Of a stretch of 32,816 bases of DNA, positions 1 to 7,762 are shown one piece after another. This DNA is from Gammaproteobacteria bacterium (GTDB taxonomy: Bacteria; Pseudomonadota; Gammaproteobacteria; SZUA-229), in contig DRLE01000267.1 of NCBI GenBank assembly GCA_011051475.1, positions 1 to 32,816 on the forward strand, in the 5' to 3' direction. Under the pieces are notes generated by a model. It did not search any database. It saw only the letters and a program-made list of their open reading frames with translations, and had not been told where the DNA came from. The stretch's first letter is position 1. Each line of letters starts with the position of its first letter. The position numbers and the translations under genes were made by a program.

Positions 1-2684
1 GCAATGTCTTCATGACCGCCATCGGCAAAGTCATTGCCGGCATCACCTACCGGGTGCATGCCATGCGGGCCGTCCAGAGTAATGCCCATATCGCCGGTAT
101 GGCAGGTGCTGCATTCACTGATGACGCCGGCATGTCCCTGCAGCTGCATCGAGGCTACATTGTCGTTGGCGTTCGGGTTGGCGTTGGGGAAGATGGCATG
201 CGTGGCGCCGTGGCAGGATTCACACAGTACACCTTCATGGCCGGTACTCACGCGGTACAGCTGTGGATTGCCGGTCGCTGCTACCACCGGTTCGGCAAAG
301 CGCTTGTTGCTCGGCACGATCGGTGTTGCTTTGGCGTCGCCAATGCGCCATGCCTGCATCAGGCGGATGCCGTCATCGGGCTGGGCAATGGTGTCGGCTG
401 CGCCGGCCAGGTTATCCATAGCGTCACCGGTGTGGCAGGCGCCGCAGCCCGGCTCATTGGCCCAGGGTACACGCGGGGTGTTCGGATTGGTGTAGAAGTC
501 ATCCGCCAGCTCGAAGGCGCCGGGATTGTCTTTGCTGACATTGCGTGAGAAGTCGTTACCCACCTGTGCCATATCGCCGTGGCAATCCTGGCAGAGCATG
601 CCGCCACTGGCCATGGCGCCGCGCAGGCAGTTGGTGCGACGCCCCGGGTGACACTGGTAGCAGGTCTGCTGCAGTATGTCATCGGCCGCGAGCGGGTCAC
701 GGAATTTGCCATTGGCATCCACCGGTGGCGGCATGGACGGGAACAGCGGCTTGCCGTCCTGGTCGGTAACCGTGGCGTGGTGACTGTGCATGACATTGGA
801 CATGGACTTGTTGACCACCTGGTCACGGCCGTTGGACGGGTCGCCGGGTGCGGTGTCGTTTTCAGGGCCGCGCGGGCCGACATGGGCCAGGTCAAGCGCC
901 GGGGTGTAATGACAGCTCTGGCAGACCACCGGGGTGGAGCCTTCCAGCATGGTGCCGTGTTTCTGGTCATGCAGGCGCAGGATATTGATATCGGCGGCGT
1001 ACTCCTTGCTGACTTCCAGCGGGATATCACCCAGTTGCGGGTCGTCCAGCGTGGTGGCAACATCTGTCAGATCCTTTGTAGCCGAACCATTACCGCCGTC
1101 GACCGGTGCGCCGTGACAGCCCTTGCAGTTGGCCTCACCGGAGATAGGCGCGACCGTATCGACGGAAGCCAGCAGGGTGCCGCCGGCATCATGTGCCTGC
1201 ACCCGGAACAGCGGGTAGGGGTTTTCACGACCGGCATCATCAAAAGCGGCGACCGGCACACCGGCGGCTTCAAACCAGTTGACCTTCTTCACGGTATAGC
1301 CGAAAGGGAAATTGATAAAGAAGGGCAGGTCGCTGACATACTGGCCGAAATGCTGGCCGTCATTGACGATATACGGGTCGAGTATGCCGGGCATGGACTG
1401 CTGGTCTGCCGCCAGCACGCCGTCACCCAGGTAAAGACGTTCAACATCAGGCATGGGCAGTCCCTGGTCGGCGACCGGTGAGAAGGCATCGAGAATGCCC
1501 GGCGGGTAGAAGGGACGGTAGGCCTTCAGGGCAATGGATTCGTTTGAACCCATGGCCAGGTCCCAGAAGTTGGTTTTATAGACATTGCCCTTGGTCAGGC
1601 TGGACAGCAGAGGCTGCCCCGACGGGCTGGTGCCGCCCAGAATGGGGTCGTTGGGGTTGGCGCTGGCCGTGTATGTCAGCCGGGTACCCGTGGCCTCATC
1701 CAGTATTTTCGGTTCTGCGCCTTTCTGTATTACCTGCGCGTGCAGCACATTGAACGGTGGCAGGATGCTGGAAATACGGGTATCGAAGTCACCGCAGTGC
1801 ATGCCCAGGTCGTTGACTGCGAACACGGAATAATCAATCAGACCGATTGCCGGCATTTCGGGAACCGGGCTGTTTTGCAGCGGCCCGTTCTGGCTGGTTG
1901 AGTTGATCGAGGTGGCAGGTGCGACCGGTGTGTCGCTGACGGTAATGCTGACACTGGCATTGCGGCTGAATTCACCGTCATTGGCGGCGTAGCTGAAACT
2001 GTCGCTGCCGGTGAAGTCCGTATCGGGGGTATACTCAAAGGAGCCGTCCGGGTTCAGCGTCAGGCTGCCGTGGCTGACATCGCTGACCAGGCTGGCGGTC
2101 AGTGGCTGCAGTTTGCCGTCATCCGTATCATTGCCGAGTACGCCGGGCGCGGCAATGCTCAGTGTGGTGTTTTTCACGACACCGTAGGCATTATCATTGG
2201 CGACCGGTGGCTGATTGTTGCCGCCGTTATTGCCATCGTCACAGTCAGCTGGTGCATCCTTTACGTCCATCTCGGCAGACTGGCCGTCTGACTGCTCGGC
2301 GCGAATCCGGCAGGGAACGGACGCCAGGTGCCTGGCCTTGACCTTCCATTTGTCATCATCATCAACCTTGTCGTCACCAATAACACCGCCGGTAGCGGCA
2401 TTGCTGACGGTAACGGTCTCATCTTCCGTACCCTTGCCTTTGACTTCCAGTTTGTTATCTCCCGATTCCCATTTGGCTTCCTTTATCTTGAATGTGGTGG
2501 CGGAGTCTTTTGAATGATCGTCATCACTTTTGTTTTTGCTGGCTGCAATGCCGGGTACGGTAGTGGCAGATGTCGTTCCCGAGTCGCTACAGGCAGTAGC
2601 CGAAAAAATAAGGAAACCGGAAATGGCGGCAAAACCGATAACGCGCAGGCCTTGCCGGCGCAAATGGTCAATATTCGTTTTCAT
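1..2684 (-). CDS. Large multiheme cytochrome c with N-terminal Ig-like modules (3' end outside window)
   Basis: One open frame runs from ATG 2684 to the window edge (894 codons seen). The start has an AGAGGG ribosome site and a hydrophobic signal (about residues 13-31) ending in ATAC, a weak lipobox, so export is clear but lipidation is not. Residues about 45-150 form a glycine/aspartate-rich beta-sandwich module. Residues about 158-250 form a cadherin/VCBS-like module (PPVANDNAYG, GVLGNDTDD, FEYTPD, GSDSFSYAANDGE). A domain I cannot name follows, with NDLGMHC at about 291-297. Seven CXXCH heme c sites sit at residues 520, 588, 675, 698, 747, 821 and 858 (CKGCH, CQSCH, CYQCH, CQDCH, CGACH, CESCH, CSTCH); more may follow. 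Family knowledge suggests periplasmic or surface electron transfer; the redox partner is unknown. The gene diverges from the hemerythrin operon. Confidence 0.9.
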   Translation of the reverse strand, partial: MKTNIDHLRRQGLRVIGFAAISGFLIFSATACSDSGTTSATTVPGIAASKNKSDDDHSKDSATTFKIKEAKWESGDNKLEVKGKGTEDETVTVSNAATGGVIGDDKVDDDDKWKVKARHLASVPCRIRAEQSDGQSAEMDVKDAPADCDDGNNGGNNQPPVANDNAYGVVKNTTLSIAAPGVLGNDTDDGKLQPLTASLVSDVSHGSLTLNPDGSFEYTPDTDFTGSDSFSYAANDGEFSRNASVSITVSDTPVAPATSINSTSQNGPLQNSPVPEMPAIGLIDYSVFAVNDLGMHCGDFDTRISSILPPFNVLHAQVIQKGAEPKILDEATGTRLTYTASANPNDPILGGTSPSGQPLLSSLTKGNVYKTNFWDLAMGSNESIALKAYRPFYPPGILDAFSPVADQGLPMPDVERLYLGDGVLAADQQSMPGILDPYIVNDGQHFGQYVSDLPFFINFPFGYTVKKVNWFEAAGVPVAAFDDAGRENPYPLFRVQAHDAGGTLLASVDTVAPISGEANCKGCHGAPVDGGNGSATKDLTDVATTLDDPQLGDIPLEVSKEYAADINILRLHDQKHGTMLEGSTPVVCQSCHYTPALDLAHVGPRGPENDTAPGDPSNGRDQVVNKSMSNVMHSHHATVTDQDGKPLFPSMPPPVDANGKFRDPLAADDILQQTCYQCHPGRRTNCLRGAMASGGMLCQDCHGDMAQVGNDFSRNVSKDNPGAFELADDFYTNPNTPRVPWANEPGCGACHTGDAMDNLAGAADTIAQPDDGIRLMQAWRIGDAKATPIVPSNKRFAEPVVAATGNPQLYRVSTGHEGVLCESCHGATHAIFPNANPNANDNVASMQLQGHAGVISECSTCHTGDMGITLDGPHGMHPVGDAGNDFADGGHEDI

Positions 2685-3203
2685 AATCATCCCTCTTTGG
2701 TGTTGTTCATTTGCAAGCCCCGTAGTAACCACGTGCCGGCGCCAGCGCTTTTTATGCTGATTCATTTAAGATCAATGTATTAGCGGAAATAACCTGTCCA
2801 ACTCCCGGTATTTACAATTCCGCATAACATCAAACACGATAGAAAAGGGCAAAGGGTTCCATAAAAAATAAAAAAATTCGCTTGCTCCCTGAAAAAAAAG
2901 AAAAGGCGCTGTTTTGAGAAAGCAAACAGCTGGAATGACTCGGGTAGACCTGTATTTTCTGCAGGAGCAGTCTGTAATAATACGCCCGTGCAAGGTGCGC
3001 ATAAAATGTCAAAATGTCAGGTTATCGATATGGTTTTTCGCCTGTGCGTTCTGTTTCAGGCCTGCTGGGTGGATTTGCTGGCCGTTCTCTCTGATGGGCT
3101 CTTTGATTCAGGTCATACCGCGCTCCGGGCTTTACTGCTAAGCTCCGTTTTCCCGACGGCACGGGTATGTCCGGCCGGCAATCCAGAATAATGAGGTGAA
3201 GGT
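2685..3203. other. Divergent intergenic region between cytochrome and hemerythrin genes
   Basis: About 520 bases without a convincing gene. The middle (about 2860-2910) is A/T-rich with runs of A. A short dyad GCTGTTT/AAACAGC lies at about 2910-2932. The half next to the hemerythrin gene holds an FNR/DNR-like box, listed separately. Short open frames here lack good ribosome sites and recognisable products. The region must carry promoters for both divergent units. Confidence 0.6.
3103..3144 (+). promoter_or_regulatory. Candidate FNR/DNR-type operator and promoter for the hemerythrin operon
   Basis: TTGAT-TCAG-GTCAT at 3103-3116 matches 8 of 10 conserved positions of the FNR/DNR consensus TTGAT-N4-ATCAA. 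If centred at -41.5, transcription would start near 3151, and the hexamer TAAGCT at 3139-3144 falls where a -10 box belongs (T, A and final T match). The downstream genes are of a type often controlled by oxygen or NO. This is a sequence match only. Confidence 0.35.
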
Positions 3204-3644
3204 GTGGGTATCAAGAATTTAATGGCGCAGGACCATCGTGATTGCGACCGGCTTTTTTCTGAGGCGGAAAATGCGGCTTCCACGCAGGACTGGGAAAAGG
3301 CCCGGCAGGCTTTTCAACAGTTTGTGCAGGCCATGGATCGTCATCTGGGCATCGAGGAGCAGGTGCTTTTCCCGGCATTTGAGCAGGAGACCGGTATCGT
3401 CACCGGCCCGACCGAGATGATGCGCATGGAGCATGAGCAGATGCGCGCCCTGTTTGACGAAATGGCCGCCGCGCTTGAGCGCGAAGAGGCGGATGATTAC
3501 CTGGGCGAGGCGGAAACCCTGCTGATTCTTATGCAGCAGCATAATATGAAAGAAGAGCAGATTCTCTACAGCATTATGGATCAGCGTCTGGATGCGGATG
3601 TCGACAACTGGCAGCAGAAATTCCAGGAATGGAACAGGGCCTGA
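3204..3644 (+). CDS. Hemerythrin HHE-domain protein
   Basis: A 146-residue soluble protein. Histidines and acidic residues are spaced as in bacterial hemerythrins: H11, H47 with E51 (DRHLGIEEQVLF), H77 (RMEHEQMR), and H112 with E116 (QHNMKEEQIL). These would ligate a non-heme diiron site in a four-helix bundle. Family members bind O2 or NO or act in iron and nitrosative-stress responses; which applies cannot be read here. The start is GTG 3204, preceded by TGAGGTGAAGG; no in-frame ATG fits better. The DUF2249 gene begins one base after its stop, so the two are surely co-transcribed. Confidence 0.88.
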   Translation: MGIKNLMAQDHRDCDRLFSEAENAASTQDWEKARQAFQQFVQAMDRHLGIEEQVLFPAFEQETGIVTGPTEMMRMEHEQMRALFDEMAAALEREEADDYLGEAETLLILMQQHNMKEEQILYSIMDQRLDADVDNWQQKFQEWNRA

Positions 3645-3645
3645 T

Positions 3646-3921
3646 ATGACGGCAGAGGTTTTACTGGATGTCAGTGACCTGGAGCCGCCCGAGCCGCTGG
3701 TGCAGACACTGGAGGCCGCCGAGCAGTTAACACCGGGGCAGTATCTGCGTATGCTGCACCGGCGTGATCCCTGCATGTTGTTCGGCAACCTGGATGAGCG
3801 TGGCTTTAGCTACCAGCAGCGTGAAGGCACCAGCACCGCGGTCGAAGTGTTTATCTGGCGGCAGGGCGATGCCGAGGCCGAGTCACGGGTACGGCAGGTG
3901 TTAAGCGATGGAAGGCCATGA
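3646..3921 (+). CDS. DUF2249 domain protein
   Basis: A 91-residue protein. The body LDVSDLEPPEPL...LEAAEQLTPGQYLRMLHRRDP and the segment FGNLDERGFSYQQREG match the DUF2249 family, a small alpha/beta fold resembling TusA/SirA. Such genes often sit beside hemerythrins and nitrogen-oxide respiration genes; biochemistry is poorly known. ATG 3646 follows the hemerythrin TGA (3642-3644) by one base, implying translational coupling. The frame is open further upstream, but that would overlap the hemerythrin gene by about 50 bases, so the coupled ATG is preferred. Confidence 0.8.
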   Translation: MTAEVLLDVSDLEPPEPLVQTLEAAEQLTPGQYLRMLHRRDPCMLFGNLDERGFSYQQREGTSTAVEVFIWRQGDAEAESRVRQVLSDGRP

Positions 3922-3942
3922 TAGCGGCTATAATAACTGACC

Positions 3943-5247
3943 ATGCACGCTAACCTTTCCCTGCAACAGGCGCCGCCTTTCTCGGTGCCGGCGCGTTTTC
4001 TTGTTAGCGCACCGGTCTTCGGTTTGCTGGCGGCCCTGGTACTGCTCTGGCACGGGCCGGATATTATCAGCTCGCGCTGGAACCCGCCGATGCTGGCCGT
4101 CACCCATCTGCTGACCCTGGGCTTTCTGGCCATGAGCATGCTCGGGGCCATGCTGCAACTGATGCCGGTACTGATGGGCATGGTGATTCCTCGCCCGGTG
4201 CTGTTCAGCAGCATTATTCATACCCCGCTGGTTCTCGGATCGCTGTCACTGGCGGCGGCCTGGCTGCTGCAGTATCGCTGGCTGTTCCTTGTCGCCATGT
4301 TACTGCTGGGCTTTACCTTTGCGGTTTTTGTTATGGTGGCCGCCGAACGCCTGCTGCGCTCCGTCAGCCGTCATATTACCCGCACCATGATGCTGCTGGC
4401 GCTGCTGGCCCTGCTGCTTACCGCCGGTCTGGGTATTTACCTGGCCGCGGGTTATGTCGGCGAAACCTTCGCCGTGGCCCGGCAGTTGACTGACCTGCAT
4501 TTAAGCTGGGGTCTGCTGGGCTGGGTTTTTATGCTGGTGATGGCCGTGGCCTATCAGGTTATTCCCATGTTTCAGATCACCGATGACTACCCGAAATGGC
4601 ATCAGCGCTGGCTGGGCTGGCTGCTGTTCGTCCTGTTACTGGCCCTGAGCCTGACCTGGTTTTATCCGCTGGCAGGTCTGCAGGCCCTGCTGGGCGTACT
4701 GCTGGCGGCCTGCCTGCTGGTTTTCGCGCTCAATACCCTGTGGTTGCTGCACCGGCGCCGGCGAACCCTGCCCGATACCACCATGAAGTTCTGGCAGCTG
4801 GCCATGGCCAGTCTGATCGCGCTGGTGTTCATCCGTGGTATTGCCATGCTTGCAGGCATCGAGCTGCCGGCATTGCTGACAGGCGTGCTGATGATTGCCG
4901 GTTTTGCCATGACCGCCGTGAACGGCATGATGTACAAGATCATTCCGTTTCTGATCTGGCTGCACCTGAGCGCGCGCAACAAGGATCTGCGCGATGCCGG
5001 CCGGCGTGAGCAACAGGTAAAGGTACCGCACATGCGCAAGATTATCCCGGAGAATGCCGGGCTGTGGCAGTTTCGGATACATTTTGCCGCCCTGGTTCTG
5101 CTGGCTCTGGCAACATGCTGGCCGGCATGGTTCTTTTATCCGGCCGTGCTGCTGTTTGCCCTGGCGCAGGGCTTTTTGCTGTATAATCTGCTGAATGCGG
5201 TGCGTTTCTATGGCGCGAAGCGGACGGCATTGCAGGCTGTGCTTTAG
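3943..5247 (+). CDS. Polytopic membrane protein, heme-copper-oxidase subunit I-like
   Basis: 434 residues, mostly hydrophobic, with about eleven or twelve predicted membrane helices. Histidines lie in or beside helices at H55 (VTHLLTLGFLAMSMLGAM), H93, H186 (DLHLSWGLLGW) and H341 (IWLHLSARN), a pattern like heme-ligating helices of oxidase/NO-reductase subunit I relatives. It has no complete CuB/heme site that I can prove, so catalytic activity should not be assumed. It is the third gene of the hemerythrin-DUF2249 cluster, 21 bases downstream. Together these suggest a role in NO or O2 handling at the membrane. An NnrS-type protein is the main alternative. The ATG 3943 ribosome site is weak. 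Confidence 0.6.
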   Translation: MHANLSLQQAPPFSVPARFLVSAPVFGLLAALVLLWHGPDIISSRWNPPMLAVTHLLTLGFLAMSMLGAMLQLMPVLMGMVIPRPVLFSSIIHTPLVLGSLSLAAAWLLQYRWLFLVAMLLLGFTFAVFVMVAAERLLRSVSRHITRTMMLLALLALLLTAGLGIYLAAGYVGETFAVARQLTDLHLSWGLLGWVFMLVMAVAYQVIPMFQITDDYPKWHQRWLGWLLFVLLLALSLTWFYPLAGLQALLGVLLAACLLVFALNTLWLLHRRRRTLPDTTMKFWQLAMASLIALVFIRGIAMLAGIELPALLTGVLMIAGFAMTAVNGMMYKIIPFLIWLHLSARNKDLRDAGRREQQVKVPHMRKIIPENAGLWQFRIHFAALVLLALATCWPAWFFYPAVLLFALAQGFLLYNLLNAVRFYGAKRTALQAVL

Positions 5248-5271
5248 GCTGTATTTAATTGCACCATTGCC

Positions 5272-5307
5272 TTGCAATTTACTGAAAAATTCCGTATTAT
5301 CCGCGTC
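5272..5307 (+). promoter_or_regulatory. Sigma-70 promoter of the initiator tRNA
   Basis: TTGCAA (5272-5277), a 17-base spacer and TATTAT (5295-5300) give a near-consensus promoter ending just before the tRNA, which starts at 5315. The discriminator CCGCGTC is G/C-rich, a feature of stringently controlled stable-RNA promoters (established knowledge). Confidence 0.7.
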
Positions 5308-5314
5308 TTGTTGT

Positions 5315-5391
<77 letters not shown>

Positions 5392-5514
5392 GTTTTTTTA
5401 CGGACTTTTGATTTACCTGTCAGAGGCATTTCATAAAGACCGAAGTAGTCAAACTTATGGCTGAAAGCGATAAGAAGGCATGGAACCTATCCGGCCTGAC
5501 TACCATACAAGTTA

Positions 5515-5544
5515 TCCTGGTAGCGTATATGCGGCTAGCCAGGA
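5515..5544 (+). other. Upstream hairpin in the rimP leader
   Basis: TCCTGG (5515-5520) pairs with CCAGGA (5539-5544), extended by TAGC/GCTA with one bulged base, loop about 9 nt. It lies eight bases before the leader terminator, so the pair may act as an RNA element between the tRNA and rimP. No known riboswitch was recognised. Confidence 0.5.
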
Positions 5545-5551
5545 ATTATAC

Positions 5552-5577
5552 AAAGGCTCCGTTTACGGGGCCTTTTT
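5552..5577 (+). terminator. Rho-independent terminator/attenuator upstream of rimP
   Basis: A 10-bp stem (5552-5561 with 5566-5575; one G.T pair), loop TTTA, then a T run. It sits between the tRNA and rimP, so it would end tRNA transcripts and leave some read-through or a separate promoter to supply the nusA operon. A weak promoter-like pair, TTGATT (5409-5414) and CATAAA about 18 bases later, lies upstream. Confidence 0.85.
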
Positions 5578-5612
5578 GTTACTACCGGAAAAAAACCGGA
5601 AGAACGGGCCAG

Positions 5613-6068
5613 ATGAGACGAGATCAGACACATTTATGGGAATTATTCGAGCCGGTGGTTAACGGCATGGGCTACGATCTGATCGAGATCGAGCACTTTC
5701 CCAACCCGAAGCACGGAGTGTTGCGGCTTTATATCGACAAGGAAGGCGGTATTACCATTGATGACTGTTCCGACGTGAGCCGTCAGATCAGTGCCCTGAT
5801 CGATGTTGAGGACCCGGTTCGCGGCCAGTTCAACCTGGAGGTATCATCGCCGGGAATGGATCGGCCCTTGCGCAAGGTAAAGGACTTTCAGCGTTTTTGC
5901 GGGTCAAAGGTAAAGCTGAAAACCGCGATGCCGCTGGACGGCCAGCGTAATTTCAGCGGTCGTCTGCTGGAGGCGGACGAGGAAAAAGTGGTGATTGAAA
6001 CCGATACGGAGGAAATCACCCTGCCCATGGCGGCAATTGAAAAGGCACGCATAGTGCCGGAATTTTAG
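5613..6068 (+). CDS. rimP: Ribosome maturation factor RimP
   Basis: 151 residues, matching the usual length of about 150. The protein binds the 30S precursor and helps its assembly in the cytoplasm. Diagnostic stretches are LRLYIDKEGGITIDDCSDVS, DVEDPV and FNLEVSSPGMDRPL, followed by a C-terminal SH3-like domain ending KARIVPEF. The same frame is open back to ATG 5457, but that would translate through the leader terminator and add 52 unrelated residues; ATG 5613 gives the family N-terminus. The spacing to GGAAGA is long, so initiation may be weak. nusA follows after 79 bases. Confidence 0.93.
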   Translation: MRRDQTHLWELFEPVVNGMGYDLIEIEHFPNPKHGVLRLYIDKEGGITIDDCSDVSRQISALIDVEDPVRGQFNLEVSSPGMDRPLRKVKDFQRFCGSKVKLKTAMPLDGQRNFSGRLLEADEEKVVIETDTEEITLPMAAIEKARIVPEF

Positions 6069-6147
6069 AACAGACAATTCAGACAGATAACAAGCAGTGA
6101 GCCGGCGGGGCCGGATACAGAATGAAATTTAATGAGGGTTTAACACT

Positions 6148-7689
6148 ATGAGCAAGGAAATTCTCTACGTTGCAGATGCCGTTTCCAATGAAAAAGGCGT
6201 CGATAAAGAGATTATATTCGAGGCGATTGAAGCCGCACTTGCCAGCGCTACACGCAAGAAACACGGTAAGGATATCGAAGTGCGTGTTGATATTGACCGT
6301 GAAACCGGTGACTACGATACCTACCGCCGCTGGCTGGTAATCGACAATGATCAGCCCATGGAAAACCCTCTGGGTGAAATCACCCTGGAAGCCGCGCAGA
6401 TGGAAAACCCCGATATCCAGGTGGGTGACTATATCGAAGAGCAGATCGAATCGGTTGAGTTCGGCCGTATTGCCGCGCAGACCGCCAAGCAGGTTATCGT
6501 TTCCAAGGTACGTGAAGCCGAGCGTGAGCGTGTTGTCGAAGCCTACCAGGGCCGTGAAGGCGAGCTGGTTATGGGTACCGTCAAGCGTGTTGAACGCGGC
6601 AATGTCTACCTCGATCTGGGCAGCGGTGTTGAAGGTTTTATTCCCAAGTCCGATATGATTCCCCGCGAGGCGGTGCGCCCCGGCGACCGCCTGCGCGGTT
6701 ACCTCAAGGAAGTACGCTCGGAAACCCGCGGCCCGCAGCTGTTTATCAGCCGTACCGCGCCGGAGTTCCTGGTCGAACTGTTCAAGCTGGAAGTGCCCGA
6801 AGTCGATCAGGGTTTGCTGGACATTCTCGGCGCTGCCCGCGACCCGGGTTCACGCGCCAAGATTTCGGTGAAGGCTCTGGACAGTCGCATTGACCCCGTT
6901 GGCGCCTGTGTCGGCATGCGCGGTTCGCGTGTGCAGTCGGTTTCCAATGAGATCGGTGGTGAACGTGTTGATATTATTCTCTGGGACGAAGACCCGGCGC
7001 AGTTCGTTATCAACGCCATGTCACCGGCGGAAGTGCTTTCCCTGGTGGTCGATGAAGACAACCACAGCATGAATATTGCGGTTGATGAAGACAAGCTGGC
7101 GATGGCCATTGGCCGTGGCGGCCAGAATATCCGCCTGGCATCCGAGCTGACCGGCTGGGAACTGAATGTAATGACCGAAGAGGAAGCCGAGGCCAAAAAT
7201 GCCGAGGAAAGCGCCAAGTACCTCGATGTCTTTATCAAGAGCCTGGATGTGGATGCCGAAGTGGCCGAGATCCTGGTTTCCGAAGGCTTTACCACCATTG
7301 AAGAAGTGGCCTATGTGCCGGAAGAGGAACTGCTGGCCATCGACGAGTTTGACGAAGATATCGTTACCGAGCTGCGCAACCGCGCCAGTGACTATCTGCT
7401 GACCCAGGCCATTATGATGGAAGAGGTGCTTGAAGAGCACAAGCCGCAGGAAGACCTGCTGGCAATGGAAGGCATGGATACCGAGCTGGCCTACCAGCTG
7501 GCCGCGAAGGGCGTCTGCAGCATGGAAGATCTGGCCGAGCAGTCGGTTGATGAGCTGATGGAAATCGAAGGCATGGACGAAGAGCGTGCCTCCGCGCTGA
7601 TTATGACGGCGCGAGCGCCCTGGTTTGCCGAGGCCGAAGAAGCCGAGAATACAGAAGCCGAGAAGGCGGAAGCTGCGAAGGCAGAATAA
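6148..7689 (+). CDS. nusA: Transcription termination/antitermination factor NusA
   Basis: 513 residues. Order: N-terminal RNA-polymerase-binding domain (1-130), S1 domain (about 136-200), KH1 (GACVGMRGSRVQ, 252-263), KH2 (AIGRGGQNIRLAS, 320-332), then two acidic helix-hairpin-helix repeats (about 363-420 and 435-490) as in gammaproteobacterial NusA. It binds polymerase and RNA, promotes pausing and termination, and in rRNA antitermination acts with NusB/NusG. The C-terminus adds a Glu/Ala-rich tail after the second repeat. ATG 6148 has GAGGG upstream. In E. coli NusA autoregulates this operon through its leader; the attenuator before rimP would permit that here (inference). Confidence 0.98.
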   Translation: MSKEILYVADAVSNEKGVDKEIIFEAIEAALASATRKKHGKDIEVRVDIDRETGDYDTYRRWLVIDNDQPMENPLGEITLEAAQMENPDIQVGDYIEEQIESVEFGRIAAQTAKQVIVSKVREAERERVVEAYQGREGELVMGTVKRVERGNVYLDLGSGVEGFIPKSDMIPREAVRPGDRLRGYLKEVRSETRGPQLFISRTAPEFLVELFKLEVPEVDQGLLDILGAARDPGSRAKISVKALDSRIDPVGACVGMRGSRVQSVSNEIGGERVDIILWDEDPAQFVINAMSPAEVLSLVVDEDNHSMNIAVDEDKLAMAIGRGGQNIRLASELTGWELNVMTEEEAEAKNAEESAKYLDVFIKSLDVDAEVAEILVSEGFTTIEEVAYVPEEELLAIDEFDEDIVTELRNRASDYLLTQAIMMEEVLEEHKPQEDLLAMEGMDTELAYQLAAKGVCSMEDLAEQSVDELMEIEGMDEERASALIMTARAPWFAEAEEAENTEAEKAEAAKAE

Positions 7690-7762
7690 GCCTTCTCCGC
7701 ACAGAATGAAAAGGCCTGCCTGGCAGGCCGCAATATGAAACAAACACGACTGAGAATAATTA

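Noticed and set aside
12..1833. Several open frames on both strands within the cytochrome gene
   Set aside because: They are alternative-frame readings of a single high-quality coding frame with heme motifs and have no homologous content.
2890..2932. Hairpin GCTGTTT/AAACAGC followed on minus by a T-rich run
   Set aside because: The T run is separated from the stem and the site lies upstream of the cytochrome gene with no gene to terminate; kept only as a note.
3929..3934. Perfect TATAAT just before the oxidase-like membrane gene
   Set aside because: No -35 hexamer at a fitting distance, and it would give an almost leaderless transcript inside a tight operon.
5457..5612. Upstream extension of rimP
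   Set aside because: The frame is open, but it would be translated through a clear terminator and gives residues unlike any RimP; ATG 5613 fits the family.
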